Source of the DNA: Spongiibacter taiwanensis
Lineage (GTDB): Bacteria > Pseudomonadota > Gammaproteobacteria > Pseudomonadales > Spongiibacteraceae
Assembly (NCBI RefSeq): GCF_023702635.1
Contig: NZ_CP098455.1
Span: 2,666,001-2,730,000, forward strand
Length of the DNA stretch: 64,000 nucleotides
Direction of reading: 5' to 3'
A program made the translations under genes and the position numbers. The notes beneath the pieces are model-generated. The model was not told the origin of the DNA, ran no database searches, and saw only the letters and a program-made list of their open reading frames with translations. Positions 24,007 to 32,996 of this stretch are shown here, one piece after another; position 1 is the stretch's first letter, and each line of letters starts with the position of its first letter.

Positions 24007-25005
24007 GTGAACCTTGTTAGAAGTGGTGCGCTTACTGGCTTTCAGGCCCTGGTTGCTGGCTTTGGCGCCAACCCCATCCAGCTAATCCGGGCCTCGGGCC
24101 TGTCTGAGGTCCAGTTTCGCAATCCCGACACGTATATCTCTTACAGCAAGATGGCCTTGCTGCTAGAGAACGCGGCAATTGCCTGTGACCAACCGCTGTT
24201 GGGTCTGATTCTAGCCGGGCAAAACCGTCCCGGTGTGTTGGGCGATTTGCCTGCAACCGTGTCCAGCGAGCCATCGGTGGATCTGGCACTGGCGGAATTG
24301 AGCCGGCATATTTACCTGGTTGCCCGTGGCGTGCACCTGACCCAATCCCCACAGGGCAATCTTGTCCGCATTCAGATGCGCTTTGATGTCGGTAGCCCGA
24401 AAGGGGTCAATCAATTGCTGCAGCTCTCGGTGGGCCATTTGGCAAACATTGTCGCCGGGCTGGCGGGGGCGGACCGCTTTTCTCTTAATCTGCAGCTGCG
24501 TCAGCCGCCACCGTCGCACCCAGACGCCGCGGGCTGCCGGTTTTATCGCTGCTGCGTGTTTAACAGCGACTTTGATGGCGTGCTGGTCGACCCCGCCTGG
24601 CTGAAAAAGAGACCGCTGTTGGACCAGGCGAGTATTCAGCACCATCTCCATGAACGCCTGCGCGACCTTCAGGCCCAGCACCCCAACAGCCTGCCCAGCC
24701 AGGTGCGCGCCATTATTGCCCAATTGCTGTCGTCGGGAGAGTGCAGCGTAGAAGCGATTGCCGCGAATCTCGATCTGCATCCGCGGATGCTGCAACTCAA
24801 GCTTAAAGCCGAGGGCACCCATTACCAGATGCTGCTGAAGGAAACCCGGCAGGCCATCGCCGAAGAGAGCCTGATGCGCAGCGATGTGCCGATCACCGAT
24901 CTGGCGCTCAATCTCGGCTTTGCCGATATTGCGGTATTCAGCCGCAGCTTCAAATCCTGGACGGGGATGTCGCCACGGCAGTGGCGACAGAAGGCCAAGG
25001 TGTGA
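24007..25005 (+). CDS. AraC-family regulator (OruR/PF12625-type N-domain)
   Basis: 332-aa regulator. The N-terminal half resembles the ligand-binding domain of the OruR/ArgR-like AraC subgroup (LIRASGLSEVQFRNPDTYISYSKMALLLENAA). The C-terminal HTH_18 domain has two helix-turn-helix units (AIAANLDLHPRMLQLKLKAEG and PITDLALNLGFADIAVFSRSFKSWTGMSPRQWR). GTG 24007 is the start. Divergent from the lipocalin-like/phosphotransferase operon, which is its probable target. Confidence 0.9.
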   Translation: MNLVRSGALTGFQALVAGFGANPIQLIRASGLSEVQFRNPDTYISYSKMALLLENAAIACDQPLLGLILAGQNRPGVLGDLPATVSSEPSVDLALAELSRHIYLVARGVHLTQSPQGNLVRIQMRFDVGSPKGVNQLLQLSVGHLANIVAGLAGADRFSLNLQLRQPPPSHPDAAGCRFYRCCVFNSDFDGVLVDPAWLKKRPLLDQASIQHHLHERLRDLQAQHPNSLPSQVRAIIAQLLSSGECSVEAIAANLDLHPRMLQLKLKAEGTHYQMLLKETRQAIAEESLMRSDVPITDLALNLGFADIAVFSRSFKSWTGMSPRQWRQKAKV

Positions 25006-25073
25006 GTGTGCGGTGAGGAAGCTCGGTATCATATATCTCACTGGCGATAGCGGTTCCCGGGAACCGATGCTAA

Positions 25074-25712
25074 CTAGCCTTTTTGTAGGTCGAAACGAAT
25101 TCGAGTGCTCTGTCCATATTGAACCGTTGGGGCGCCGTCGACGACCTTAGGGCGGTACTTCCAGCGAGCTAAAGCGCGAGAAGCGGCTCGGTCAAAAACG
25201 CCCTGGGGCTGTGATTCCAAGATCCGAATATTTATCGGCTGCCCGGTGATCGAAATATCGAAAGCTAAATCAACATAACCCTCTACTCCTCTCTGCGCTT
25301 GGCGTTGCGGATATTCTGGTGCAATGCGAACAATCGGGATCGCGCCAGAGTCCGCAGAGCCAGAATTCTCGTGCTTGATCTGAGTGGTTGGTGGCGGAGG
25401 CGGAAGTGGCACATCGAACGTCAGCGCCTGGCTGAAGTTTTGTGCGATAGCGGGCGGCATCGGCGGTGGTAACGGCACGTCTGGTGGTGAAGGGATCGGT
25501 GGCTGTATCTCTATCGGTTCCGGTGGATCCATTACTACAGTTGCTACTCGATGATTGACCATCTCTTCTGGAAATTCCGGGTCACTATGAACTAGCTTTT
25601 CCATTAAAGTAAACGTTAGCAGTGTTATCAGTATCGCCGTAAAAAGAATCATCGGGTATTTAAATATAGAGGTCAGTTGAATTGGTGAGGTGTTCAGCAT
25701 ATTTGCAGTCAT
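25074..25712 (-). CDS. TonB-type energy transducer
   Basis: 212 aa. One transmembrane helix at about 18-38, a Pro-rich periplasmic spacer (EPIEIQPPIPSPPDVPLPPPMPP), and a C-terminal TonB domain (PEYPQRQAQRGVEGYVDLAFDI...ARWKYRPKVVDG). Third gene of the BlaI-BlaR1-TonB operon. TonB domains often follow M56 peptidases; here it probably relays or senses at the envelope rather than serving a receptor, but this is inference. Confidence 0.88.
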   Translation of the reverse strand: MTANMLNTSPIQLTSIFKYPMILFTAILITLLTFTLMEKLVHSDPEFPEEMVNHRVATVVMDPPEPIEIQPPIPSPPDVPLPPPMPPAIAQNFSQALTFDVPLPPPPPTTQIKHENSGSADSGAIPIVRIAPEYPQRQAQRGVEGYVDLAFDISITGQPINIRILESQPQGVFDRAASRALARWKYRPKVVDGAPTVQYGQSTRIRFDLQKG

Positions 25713-25823
25713 AACAAGTACTCCTGATTACTTTTTTCTGGACGAGTTGGCTCTTAGCTTGTGACGGCTGCGAGTGCGATTTGGTCTAATTGGTTAGGTT
25801 GGGTGGTTTCCTGCCCGCGAAGT

Positions 25824-26924
25824 TTATGGTGGGGCGGAGTTTAATGGTGCGGGCGCTCGGGCAACGGGTGGCGGTGCAGGTGGCCGCGGGATGACTTGTC
25901 CTTGCAGAGGGTGTGACAATCGCTGAATTAGGGCTGTGCCTGGTGCGGGCAGTGGCTTCGGAGCGGCTATCCGGGCTATCGGTATGCCAAACTGAGGTAC
26001 AACCGGGCTCGCAAGTGTGCCTACTTCCAGTGTCGCAATCATCGTTGCGCCAACTGCTACCGCCGATGCCCAGACAATGTTAGGCGTGGCTTTTTGCTGC
26101 TCATCGCGGGGATGTAGTAAGTTAGCAAAGCGGTTTTCTAAACGACCGGCTGGTGCTAAGGCGACGCTACAGCGATATCGCATACCGGCCGCCTGCTGCA
26201 GTAACCACGCGGCATAGTCTGGTGCATCGACCCCACTCGCAAGGACGCAATTGTCAGCGGCTACCTCCGCTTCCTGACACTGGGTATGCAGCAGATGCCA
26301 GGCGCAGGGTATTGGCCAGAATATGATGCAGCTCAGCCGGCTGATTTGTTGGCTTAGCCAATCGGCATTATTGATATGGCTCATTTCATGGCGCAGGGTC
26401 CATTCGATGTGGTTTTGCTGCCATCGTAGCGCTCTCTCGGGAATCAAAATCACAGGCCAGAAAGTGCCCCACGTCATCGGGCTCTGAATCTGCGATGATG
26501 CAAGTAAACGGACTCGGCGATGAGTGAGCCTTGAAAGAGTCAAATGCCAACCACGATGGGTCACTTGGCGTGCTCGAAGGTGAATTAGCAAAATTTTGAT
26601 TAAGGCGGCCAACCAGCCGGCTGTCAAAGCAATCACACCAGCGATATATATCTGCCAGGCTAGCACCAATGCGGAGCTGGCCGCGGTATCTTTAGGGATC
26701 AGCGTTATAGGATCGAGAATGACAGTGACCGGAAGCAGCGGAATGTAGGTGTGGTTTAACCACGGGCCCGCAATCAGACCAATTAGAGCGGAAGTCAGCA
26801 GACATAGCGTGCCGCGTTGTAAGAACTGAGGAGATCGGTGGTGGAGGTAGTCCAGAATTGCGCTGCCGGCCAGCAGTAATAGCAACACCTCGAATAGAGT
26901 CGAAAACAGGGCTTGGGCCATCAT
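25824..26924 (-). CDS. BlaR1/MecR1-type M56 metallopeptidase
   Basis: 366-aa membrane zinc peptidase. Transmembrane helices at about 8-25, 34-55 and 90-115, and the zinc motif HEMSH with the typical R before it (LRHEMSHINNADWLSQQ), then another membrane helix and a Pro-rich periplasmic tail. It lacks the penicillin-binding sensor domain of true BlaR1, so it probably senses something else. It is expected to cleave the BlaI-type repressor encoded just upstream (10 bp away). Confidence 0.9.
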   Translation of the reverse strand: MMAQALFSTLFEVLLLLLAGSAILDYLHHRSPQFLQRGTLCLLTSALIGLIAGPWLNHTYIPLLPVTVILDPITLIPKDTAASSALVLAWQIYIAGVIALTAGWLAALIKILLIHLRARQVTHRGWHLTLSRLTHRRVRLLASSQIQSPMTWGTFWPVILIPERALRWQQNHIEWTLRHEMSHINNADWLSQQISRLSCIIFWPIPCAWHLLHTQCQEAEVAADNCVLASGVDAPDYAAWLLQQAAGMRYRCSVALAPAGRLENRFANLLHPRDEQQKATPNIVWASAVAVGATMIATLEVGTLASPVVPQFGIPIARIAAPKPLPAPGTALIQRLSHPLQGQVIPRPPAPPPVARAPAPLNSAPP

Positions 26925-26934
26925 AGCATCACCT

Positions 26935-27303
26935 CTACTTTCCGTTGCGGGCTTGATCGATAAGACGTTGTAATTTTTCGATCTCGTCGGGCTTCAGTGC
27001 CTCTTGCTCCAGCAGGGCTGTGGCAGCCCGAAACCCCGAGCCGCCAAAGAAAGTGCTTACTAGTCTCTTTATGGCAGACCCTTGAGCATGTTGTATTGAA
27101 CGTGCTGGCTCGTAGAGAAGTCGCTGACCTTCATTTGAGGCGCTGATCTCACCCTTTTCGATTAACCTCGCGAGCAAGGCTCTCACTGCGGAGTAGCTTG
27201 GCGCATCTGGAATGGCCTCTTGCACCTCGCGGGCGCTGATCCGTCCCTGCTGGTAAAGGGCGTCCATGATTTGGCGTTCTCGTCGGCTAAGTTGCTCGGC
27301 CAT
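26935..27303 (-). CDS. BlaI/MecI/CopY-family repressor
   Basis: 122-aa winged-helix repressor. SRRERQIMDALYQQGRISAREVQEAI and SYSAVRALLARLIEKGEI match the DNA-binding domain; the C-terminal part has the dimerisation region with FFGGSGFRAATALLEQEALKPDEIEKLQRLI. ATG 27303 is preceded by AGGTTGGGAA. First gene of the operon, with two operator dyads between 27313 and 27346. Confidence 0.93.
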   Translation of the reverse strand: MAEQLSRRERQIMDALYQQGRISAREVQEAIPDAPSYSAVRALLARLIEKGEISASNEGQRLLYEPARSIQHAQGSAIKRLVSTFFGGSGFRAATALLEQEALKPDEIEKLQRLIDQARNGK

Positions 27304-27312
27304 TTCCCAACC

Positions 27313-27346
27313 TGCTAAAAATGTAGCACATGCTAAAAAATTAGCA
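27313..27346. promoter_or_regulatory. Two BlaI-type operator dyads
   Basis: TGCTA-N6-TAGCA occurs twice, at 27313-27328 and 27331-27346, with starts 18 bp apart, 10-43 bp upstream of the BlaI-type start. Probable autoregulatory operator. Confidence 0.7.
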
Positions 27347-27628
27347 CGTTTGTTTTGCAAGTCAAGTGGTTTTTCCAAACACAAGACCTGTGGATAGCCA
27401 ATGTGTTGTCATCGTCTGACGAGTTTTGAAGCTCAGCTCGATGTAGAAGGCAAAAATTTGATCGGAGGGAGGTGTGCTTGAGCGCGAAAAGTTGGCAAGA
27501 AATGACACCCTGAATTGCTTTAATTCTGCTCAATAGGTCGTTATCTTGCGTACTGTATTCAGGAAAAAGCAGGGCTGATCGCTTTTTCCTCGGCTTTTTC
27601 GAAGGAGGGGGCTGGCAGCGTTTAAATT

Positions 27629-27657
27629 GAACATCCAGTCAGTACCGTTGGATGTTC
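27629..27657. promoter_or_regulatory. Inverted repeat upstream of desaturase fusion
   Basis: GAACATCCA (27629-27637) and TGGATGTTC (27649-27657), perfect 9-bp arms with an 11-bp spacer, 104 bp before the desaturase start. Candidate operator for an unidentified regulator. The rest of the 457-bp gap 27304-27760 shows nothing else clear. Confidence 0.5.
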
Positions 27658-27760
27658 TTGATAAAACGCAAACGCCGCGCCGTAGTGTAAGCAGCCTTCG
27701 ATATGAAGTCAGGTGGCAGTATGGATTTTTTAATTCCGAATAAAAGTAGAGTCAACGACT

Positions 27761-29632
27761 ATGACCGTAACCACTAATCAAACCGTACGTGAAGTGCTGA
27801 ACCAGATCACTCATGACCCTCGCTACAAAGACGTCATGAAGATGGAGAAGTACGACATTCCGCAGACGCTGCTGACCATCGCGTCGCTGGCGACCTTTAT
27901 TCTGTCCTGCTACTGGTATCTGAGCGACATGATACCTTGGTGGCTGGCGATCGCCTTTAACATTGTGGCGGTGTATCTGGCGTTCACGCCGATGCACGAT
28001 GCGTCCCACCGGGCCGTGTCGTCGGACAATTTCGTCAATGACCTGCTGGGTACCGCGGCTGGGCAAATTCTGCTGCCGGGCATGAACATGCCCGCTTTCC
28101 GCGCGATTCACATGGACCATCACCGGTATGTTGGCCAGGAAGGTCGCGATCCCGATTGTGGGCTGGTGAATGTGCCCAAGTGGGCGGGCCTGTCTTACCT
28201 GATGTTTACCGACATTCACTGGCTGGCCTGGTTCTTCAAGAACGGCCGTGAGAATTGGTCCCCCCGCATCAAGATGTACGTCTATGTGATGATGGCGACG
28301 GTGATCGGGCTGCACGCGGTGTTCTTGCTGTCGCCGTACTGGGCGGAGTTCCTGCTGCTGTACGTGGTGCCCCAGCGTCTGGGTCTGGGTCTGGTGGCGT
28401 ATACCTTTGCCCACATTCAGCATCCCCACGGCATGACCTGGGAGAACGAGCCCTTTCAATCAACCGTGCATATTGATGAAAGCTCGCCGCTGCGCGGCCT
28501 GATGTTTGGTCAGGAAAACCACCACATTCACCACCTGTTGCCTCACCTGCCTTGGTACCGCTACCGCAAAGTGTGGGATCTGGCCAACGGTATTCTCGAG
28601 AAGCAGCCGATTCCTGAGCGCGGCTGGCTGAAGCCCTCTGCCGAACCGATCTGGGTGCCCGGTGAAGAGGTGAATGCGCCGATTGAAGTGAAGGTATACA
28701 GCATTGAGGAAGTCGGTGAGGGAATCCGCTCCTTCGTCTTCGAGCCGACCGACAGCGATGTACTGTTGCCAGAAGGTGCAGCGGGTGCCCACGTGAACGT
28801 CTTCATTAAAGAAGGCCTGATCCGTCAGTACTCTCTGGTAGAGCACGATGACGTTCGCAACCGCTACCGCATTGCAGTGAAGTGTGAAGAGAACGGTCGC
28901 GGCGGCTCCAAGGCAATGCACCAGCTTGAAGTGGGTCAGGTGATCAAGATCGGTCGCCCGAAAAACAACTTCATGCTGTATGAAAACGCCAAGCGCTTTG
29001 TGCTGATTTCCGGTGGTATTGGTATTACCCCAATGCTGGCCATGGCGCACCGCCTGATTCGTCTTGGTAAGGATTTTGAACTGCACGTTTGCGCCCGTAA
29101 CGAAGAGGCGGTGCCCTTCAAGAAGGAGCTGAGTGTCAGCCGTTTGGCCAAGCATGTGCACATTCACCTGGACCAGGACAATGGTCGCAGCGCCCTCGCG
29201 CCTGAAACGGTGCTGGCCAATCCGAGCCACGATACCCAGATTTACATCTGTGGCCCCGGTGGCTTTATGAACTGGCTGCGCGAGTCGGCAGTGGGCTTGG
29301 GCTGGCACCCCGAAAATATCCGCATCGAGTCCTTCGCGGCGCCGATGGCTGAGGATGTGGCGAGCCACCCCTTTACCGTTCACCTGGCCAAGTCCAACAA
29401 AGAGGTAGAGGTGAAGGCGAATCAGTCCATCATCGACGCACTGCAGCACTCCGGTGTGGAGCCCTCTTACGCTTGTATGCAAGGGACTTGTGGTACTTGT
29501 ATCACCGGTGTTGTCGACGGCGAAGTGGATCACCGTGACGCCTTCCTGTCCGAGACAGAGAAAGCGGCGAACGATCAAATGTGCCTGTGTGTGTCCCGCG
29601 CCAAAGGCGATCGCCTGAGCCTGGATCTGTAA
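27761..29632 (+). CDS. Fatty acid desaturase-reductase-ferredoxin fusion
   Basis: 623-aa single polypeptide. Residues 1-290: membrane fatty-acid-desaturase domain with His boxes HDASH (79-83), HMDHH (117-121) and HHIHH (254-258). Residues 300-520: flavin/NAD reductase of the phthalate-dioxygenase-reductase (VanB) type, with RQYSL (355-359), GGIGITPM (418-425) and CGPGGFM (497-503). Residues 535-623: plant-type 2Fe-2S ferredoxin with C572, C577, C580 and C610. It thus carries the whole electron chain NADH-flavin-Fe/S-di-iron and should be a self-sufficient lipid desaturase or hydroxylase. No partner genes adjoin it. Confidence 0.93.
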   Translation: MTVTTNQTVREVLNQITHDPRYKDVMKMEKYDIPQTLLTIASLATFILSCYWYLSDMIPWWLAIAFNIVAVYLAFTPMHDASHRAVSSDNFVNDLLGTAAGQILLPGMNMPAFRAIHMDHHRYVGQEGRDPDCGLVNVPKWAGLSYLMFTDIHWLAWFFKNGRENWSPRIKMYVYVMMATVIGLHAVFLLSPYWAEFLLLYVVPQRLGLGLVAYTFAHIQHPHGMTWENEPFQSTVHIDESSPLRGLMFGQENHHIHHLLPHLPWYRYRKVWDLANGILEKQPIPERGWLKPSAEPIWVPGEEVNAPIEVKVYSIEEVGEGIRSFVFEPTDSDVLLPEGAAGAHVNVFIKEGLIRQYSLVEHDDVRNRYRIAVKCEENGRGGSKAMHQLEVGQVIKIGRPKNNFMLYENAKRFVLISGGIGITPMLAMAHRLIRLGKDFELHVCARNEEAVPFKKELSVSRLAKHVHIHLDQDNGRSALAPETVLANPSHDTQIYICGPGGFMNWLRESAVGLGWHPENIRIESFAAPMAEDVASHPFTVHLAKSNKEVEVKANQSIIDALQHSGVEPSYACMQGTCGTCITGVVDGEVDHRDAFLSETEKAANDQMCLCVSRAKGDRLSLDL

Positions 29633-29643
29633 CGGGTTGCAAG

Positions 29644-29733
29644 GCCCCACCGCCAAGGTGGGGCTGTCGCCGTCAGGCTGTTTTTAAAAGATTGTCATAA
29701 GGCCCGGCTGCGAATGCAGTCGGGCCTTTTTTT
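29644..29733 (+). terminator. Terminator region of desaturase fusion
   Basis: Hairpin GCCCCACC/GGTGGGGC (29644-29664, no T-tract) followed by a strong terminator AAGGCCCG...CGGGCCTT with seven T (29699-29733). Confidence 0.9.
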
Positions 29734-29861
29734 GTGGGTGCAGTTAGTGTTTTGCTGCGATCACACCTATTGTAGAGGCAGCATCACTACCGGCCTATCC
29801 GGGCCTTGCGGTGAGCGCCTGCTTGGGAGGGGTAACCGGGAGAAAGGGATTGGCCCTCACT

Positions 29862-29883
29862 GATATGAGGGCCGGGGGGACAC
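29862..29883 (-). terminator. Hairpin downstream of yqhA
   Basis: GGCCCTCA-CTGATA-TGAGGGCC, perfect 8-bp stem 35 bp after the yqhA stop on the minus strand; only a weak pyrimidine run follows. Confidence 0.45.
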
Positions 29884-29917
29884 TAATTGATGAGCGCGGT
29901 GTGCTGGATAGTCGAAC

Positions 29918-30412
29918 TTAATGATTATGCCGGGTGATTTTGTCCAGATAGCCCATCGCAAAGGCGGACAGAACGAAGGTCAGGTGGATAATCACATACC
30001 ACTTCAGGTGGGTCGGCGAGACATTCTCTGCGTTCACAAAAACCTTAAGCAGATGGATAGAGGAAATCGCGACGATGGATGCGGCGACTTTGTTTTTCAA
30101 GGTGCCGGAGTCAACCTTGCCCAGCCAGCTCAGTTTCTCTTTGCCGTCGTCGATATCCAGCTGAGAAACAAAATTTTCATAGCCACTGAACATCACCATC
30201 ACCAACAGGCCGCCCACCAGCGCCAGGTCGATTAGCGACAAGACCAGTAGCACCAGGTCTGCCTCCTTCATGGAGAAGATCATGGGCAGGTAATGAAACA
30301 CTTCCTGGAAGAACTTCAAACCCAGCATCAGCAGGGCCAGACTCAGACCGATATAAATCGGTGCGAGAATCCAGCGGGTACCGTACATCAAATTTTCTAC
30401 AAAGCGTTCCAC
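29918..30412 (-). CDS. yqhA: UPF0114/YqhA-family membrane protein
   Basis: 164 aa, the same length as E. coli YqhA. Opening [25 protein letters not shown] and the four hydrophobic segments are typical. GTG 30412 is chosen, preceded by GGAGACCCCTC; the frame extends to 30577 without support. Function unknown in the family. Confidence 0.92.
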   Translation of the reverse strand: MERFVENLMYGTRWILAPIYIGLSLALLMLGLKFFQEVFHYLPMIFSMKEADLVLLVLSLIDLALVGGLLVMVMFSGYENFVSQLDIDDGKEKLSWLGKVDSGTLKNKVAASIVAISSIHLLKVFVNAENVSPTHLKWYVIIHLTFVLSAFAMGYLDKITRHNH

Positions 30413-30593
30413 GAGGGGTCTCCAATAGCGCGCGTTAGGGTGGGATGGATTATGGCGGCGCAAAGTATACCCAGTTGTTGTGACGCTTTCGATGACAATG
30501 CTTGGTCGTTTAAGGCTGGCGTTTGCACACCCTAAACACCAATTGCCAACACGTGGGAAAGTACTAACAGGCTGCAATTGGCTGCATTGTTAT

Positions 30594-30992
30594 GTGGCAG
30601 GTGCTTTGTTCAAACGGGACGTGTCGTCGGTTCCTGCTGGAGTAGCCGTGACCGCAGCCAGTATTACGGTCCGGGTTTACAACCAGACTAACAGCGTCTA
30701 TGGTTTTTGGGAGATGCAGGGAGCGTGGAACGAAGCCGGCGTAACCTGGAATAACGCCCAACCCCTGTCCAACCGGGGCGACCAGGTTGGCAGTTTCAGC
30801 CCCACCTCCCAGGGCGGTTACACCATCAACCTCAATGCCGATGGGGTTGCCCTGGTACACCGCTGGATCGACAGCGGTGTCAACGACGGCGTGTTGATCC
30901 AGTCCGGCGGTACCAATAACGGTATCGACATGCGTTCAAGCGAGTATGGCACCCAGAATCAGCGGCCGACGCTGACGATTTCCTATCAGTAA
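30594..30992 (+). pseudogene. DNRLRE-domain fragment
   Basis: C-terminal part of a DNRLRE (CBM96-like) domain: FKRDVSSVPAGVAVTAASITVRVYN, then GAWNEAGVTWNNAQP and TNNGIDMRSSEYGTQNQRPTLTISYQ. Intact members have a signal peptide and an N-terminal strand segment before this; upstream of about 30594 the frame has neither, although it stays open to 30480. I read it as a 5'-truncated remnant of an extracellular protein gene. A short expressed protein cannot be excluded. Confidence 0.6.
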
Positions 30993-31075
30993 CTTTCCCT
31001 GCGGGTTTCGGCCCGTCCTGAGGGAAGCCCAGCGCCTCGCGGGCTTCCCTGTCAACCAAGCGAGGAGGTTGCCAC

Positions 31076-31918
31076 ATGACGACCTGTCTATTGAAACCCG
31101 GCGTTAGCTTTGCGCTTGTTGTTGCAATGACATTGGTAGCCAGTGGGCCGCTGCTGGCCCACGGTGATCAGGAATCGCGCCTGCACGATATCGATCACCG
31201 GATCGAGGAATCACCCAGGGATGCCCGCCTGTATTTGCGGCGGGGCCGTATTCTGCGCGATTCGGCGCAGTGGCAGCAGGCTTTGGCGCAGTATCGCCAG
31301 GCCCTGGCACTGGACCCGCTTCTGGCTGAGGCCTTGTTCTGGCAGGCTGACGCGATGCTGGGGCTGAATGATCCCGGTCAGGCGCGGCACTATGTCGAGG
31401 CCTATCTCGAGCAGGTTCCCGGTTCATCGAAAGGCTGGCGACTGCTGGCTGAAACCTGTCGCTTACGGGAAGACTATGCCGCCGGGGTTGCCGTCCTCGA
31501 CAAGGCCATTCGGCTGGATGAGTTGGTACCGCCCCAGACCTTTCTCAACCGCGCCTATCTGCAAGCCCGCGCCGGTGTCAGCGCCAAACGCATCCTCGCT
31601 GGTTATGATCATGCCCTGGTGCGCTTTCCCGGCAATATTGCGGTGATCGATCGGGCGCTCAGCCTGGCCCAGCGTGAGGGCTTGTGGGAACGGGCAGAGG
31701 ATTACTGGCAGCAAATTCCCGACACCGCCAGACAACAGCCAAAATGGTTGCTGCGCAGAGCGAATCTGAGCGCCGCCCAGGGCAAGGGTCAGCAGGCCCG
31801 GGTGTTCGCGGCGGAGAGCCTTTCGGCGTGGCAGGCGTTGCCATCGTCCCGTCGGCAGAGCCCTGCCATGCGTAATTTGCGCAGCCAGATAGATCGCATG
31901 CTGGTGGCCGGCGATTGA
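31076..31918 (+). CDS. Periplasmic TPR protein
   Basis: 280 aa. Signal peptide ending in LLAHG (about residue 28), then tetratricopeptide repeats (IEESPRDARLYLRRGRILRDSAQWQQALAQYRQALALDP is the clearest unit, at about 38-76), with at least three further helical pairs. GAGGAGG precedes the ATG. Probably a secreted scaffold protein. Its 3' end faces the protease-like gene, 13 bp away. Confidence 0.82.
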   Translation: MTTCLLKPGVSFALVVAMTLVASGPLLAHGDQESRLHDIDHRIEESPRDARLYLRRGRILRDSAQWQQALAQYRQALALDPLLAEALFWQADAMLGLNDPGQARHYVEAYLEQVPGSSKGWRLLAETCRLREDYAAGVAVLDKAIRLDELVPPQTFLNRAYLQARAGVSAKRILAGYDHALVRFPGNIAVIDRALSLAQREGLWERAEDYWQQIPDTARQQPKWLLRRANLSAAQGKGQQARVFAAESLSAWQALPSSRRQSPAMRNLRSQIDRMLVAGD

Positions 31919-31931
31919 GGGGTTTGGCGCT

Positions 31932-32996
31932 TTATTTGGGGATTGCCCAGGTGGGTCGCTCTTCAATCTTGTAAGGCAGAATGATCAGCTGCCGGTCGCG
32001 CAGCAAATGCAGTTTGACCTCGGCTCCCACGCCGTATTGATACAGCCACTTCTGGAAGTCGGCCACCGTCGCAATCGGGTAGTGGTGAAAGCGCAGCAGA
32101 AGATCGCCGGGTTGAATTCCCAGCGCCGAGGCGGGGCTGTTTGCCCACACGCGATCAATGGCCACGCCGGTTAAATAGCGTTCTACGGGCAGCTGCTTTT
32201 GCTGAAAGGAATTCAGGGCGCTAACCGAGAAACCCGTCCACGGTGATTTGAAACTCTTCTTGAATTTGACGGCGTGGTAAATATTAAAGGCCAGAAATGC
32301 CGGTAAAACGTAGTGTCCGGGTGCCTGACTGCTCGGGTCTGTCTCGCTTGTCTCGGGGGCCAGGTAGCCCGTCTCTAACGCAACCAGGCGGCCGTCGCCG
32401 GAGAAGATGGGGTTGCCCAGGGCCGGGCTGGGTGCATCAAAATCCGCCTTGAGCATGGTCGCTGTCATGCTGTCCTGGTAGCACTCCATGGTATTCATAT
32501 GGGAGATTTCACCGCGCTGAAAGCGGTTTGCACTGCGTTGGCTGGCGCTTAACAGTGCCCGGCCGGTATGCAGTTCGTCGGCGGGTACAAAGCCAACGGC
32601 GGGTAAGGGCTTACTGGCTTCGATCCGCAGAATCGCAAAGTTAAGGGTGGGCTCGATGCTGACAATATCCGCCTGCCGCCAGCGCCGCTCTTCCCCTTTG
32701 AGTTTGACAAACACCGTATCGGCAAGCAGATCGGACAGGGGATTCAGCAACCCGGTGTAGCTGGTCAGAATGAAGCCCTCGGCCTCAACGATCACGCCCA
32801 TGCTGTCGGCCAGGGGCTGGAGGGGTTCGCCGGTGGACTTACCTTGAAAGGTCCTAATCGACACGATCGCGTCAACCGGCGCCGGACGCTGGGGCTGGAC
32901 TTGGGCGACTTCTCCCATCGGGCGAGCAGCCAGCGCTTGGCCAACGGGAAAGAGGCTCAGCGCGCCCGCGAGTAATGTGGCAGCAGGTTTGCTCAC
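31932..32996 (-). CDS. HtrA-like protein without catalytic triad, with PDZ domain
   Basis: 354 aa. Signal peptide (SKPAATLLAGALSLFPVGQALA), chymotrypsin/HtrA-like fold at about 45-250 and a C-terminal PDZ domain (about 265-345: GVAIDRVWANSPASALGIQPGDLLLRF). Compared with HtrA, the His position reads GFILTSYTGLL instead of TNxHV, the Asp position is NFAILRIE instead of DxAxLKI, and the Ser position is SPALGNPIF instead of GNSGGPLF. All three catalytic residues are therefore missing. GTG 32996 overlaps the stop of the cytochrome gene, so the two are coupled. Probably a binding or chaperone protein rather than a protease. Confidence 0.82.
   Translation of the reverse strand: MSKPAATLLAGALSLFPVGQALAARPMGEVAQVQPQRPAPVDAIVSIRTFQGKSTGEPLQPLADSMGVIVEAEGFILTSYTGLLNPLSDLLADTVFVKLKGEERRWRQADIVSIEPTLNFAILRIEASKPLPAVGFVPADELHTGRALLSASQRSANRFQRGEISHMNTMECYQDSMTATMLKADFDAPSPALGNPIFSGDGRLVALETGYLAPETSETDPSSQAPGHYVLPAFLAFNIYHAVKFKKSFKSPWTGFSVSALNSFQQKQLPVERYLTGVAIDRVWANSPASALGIQPGDLLLRFHHYPIATVADFQKWLYQYGVGAEVKLHLLRDRQLIILPYKIEERPTWAIPK

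Noticed and set aside
28460-29656. 398-codon minus-strand frame opposite the desaturase fusion
   Set aside because: Antisense shadow of a gene with clear His boxes and Fe-S cysteines.
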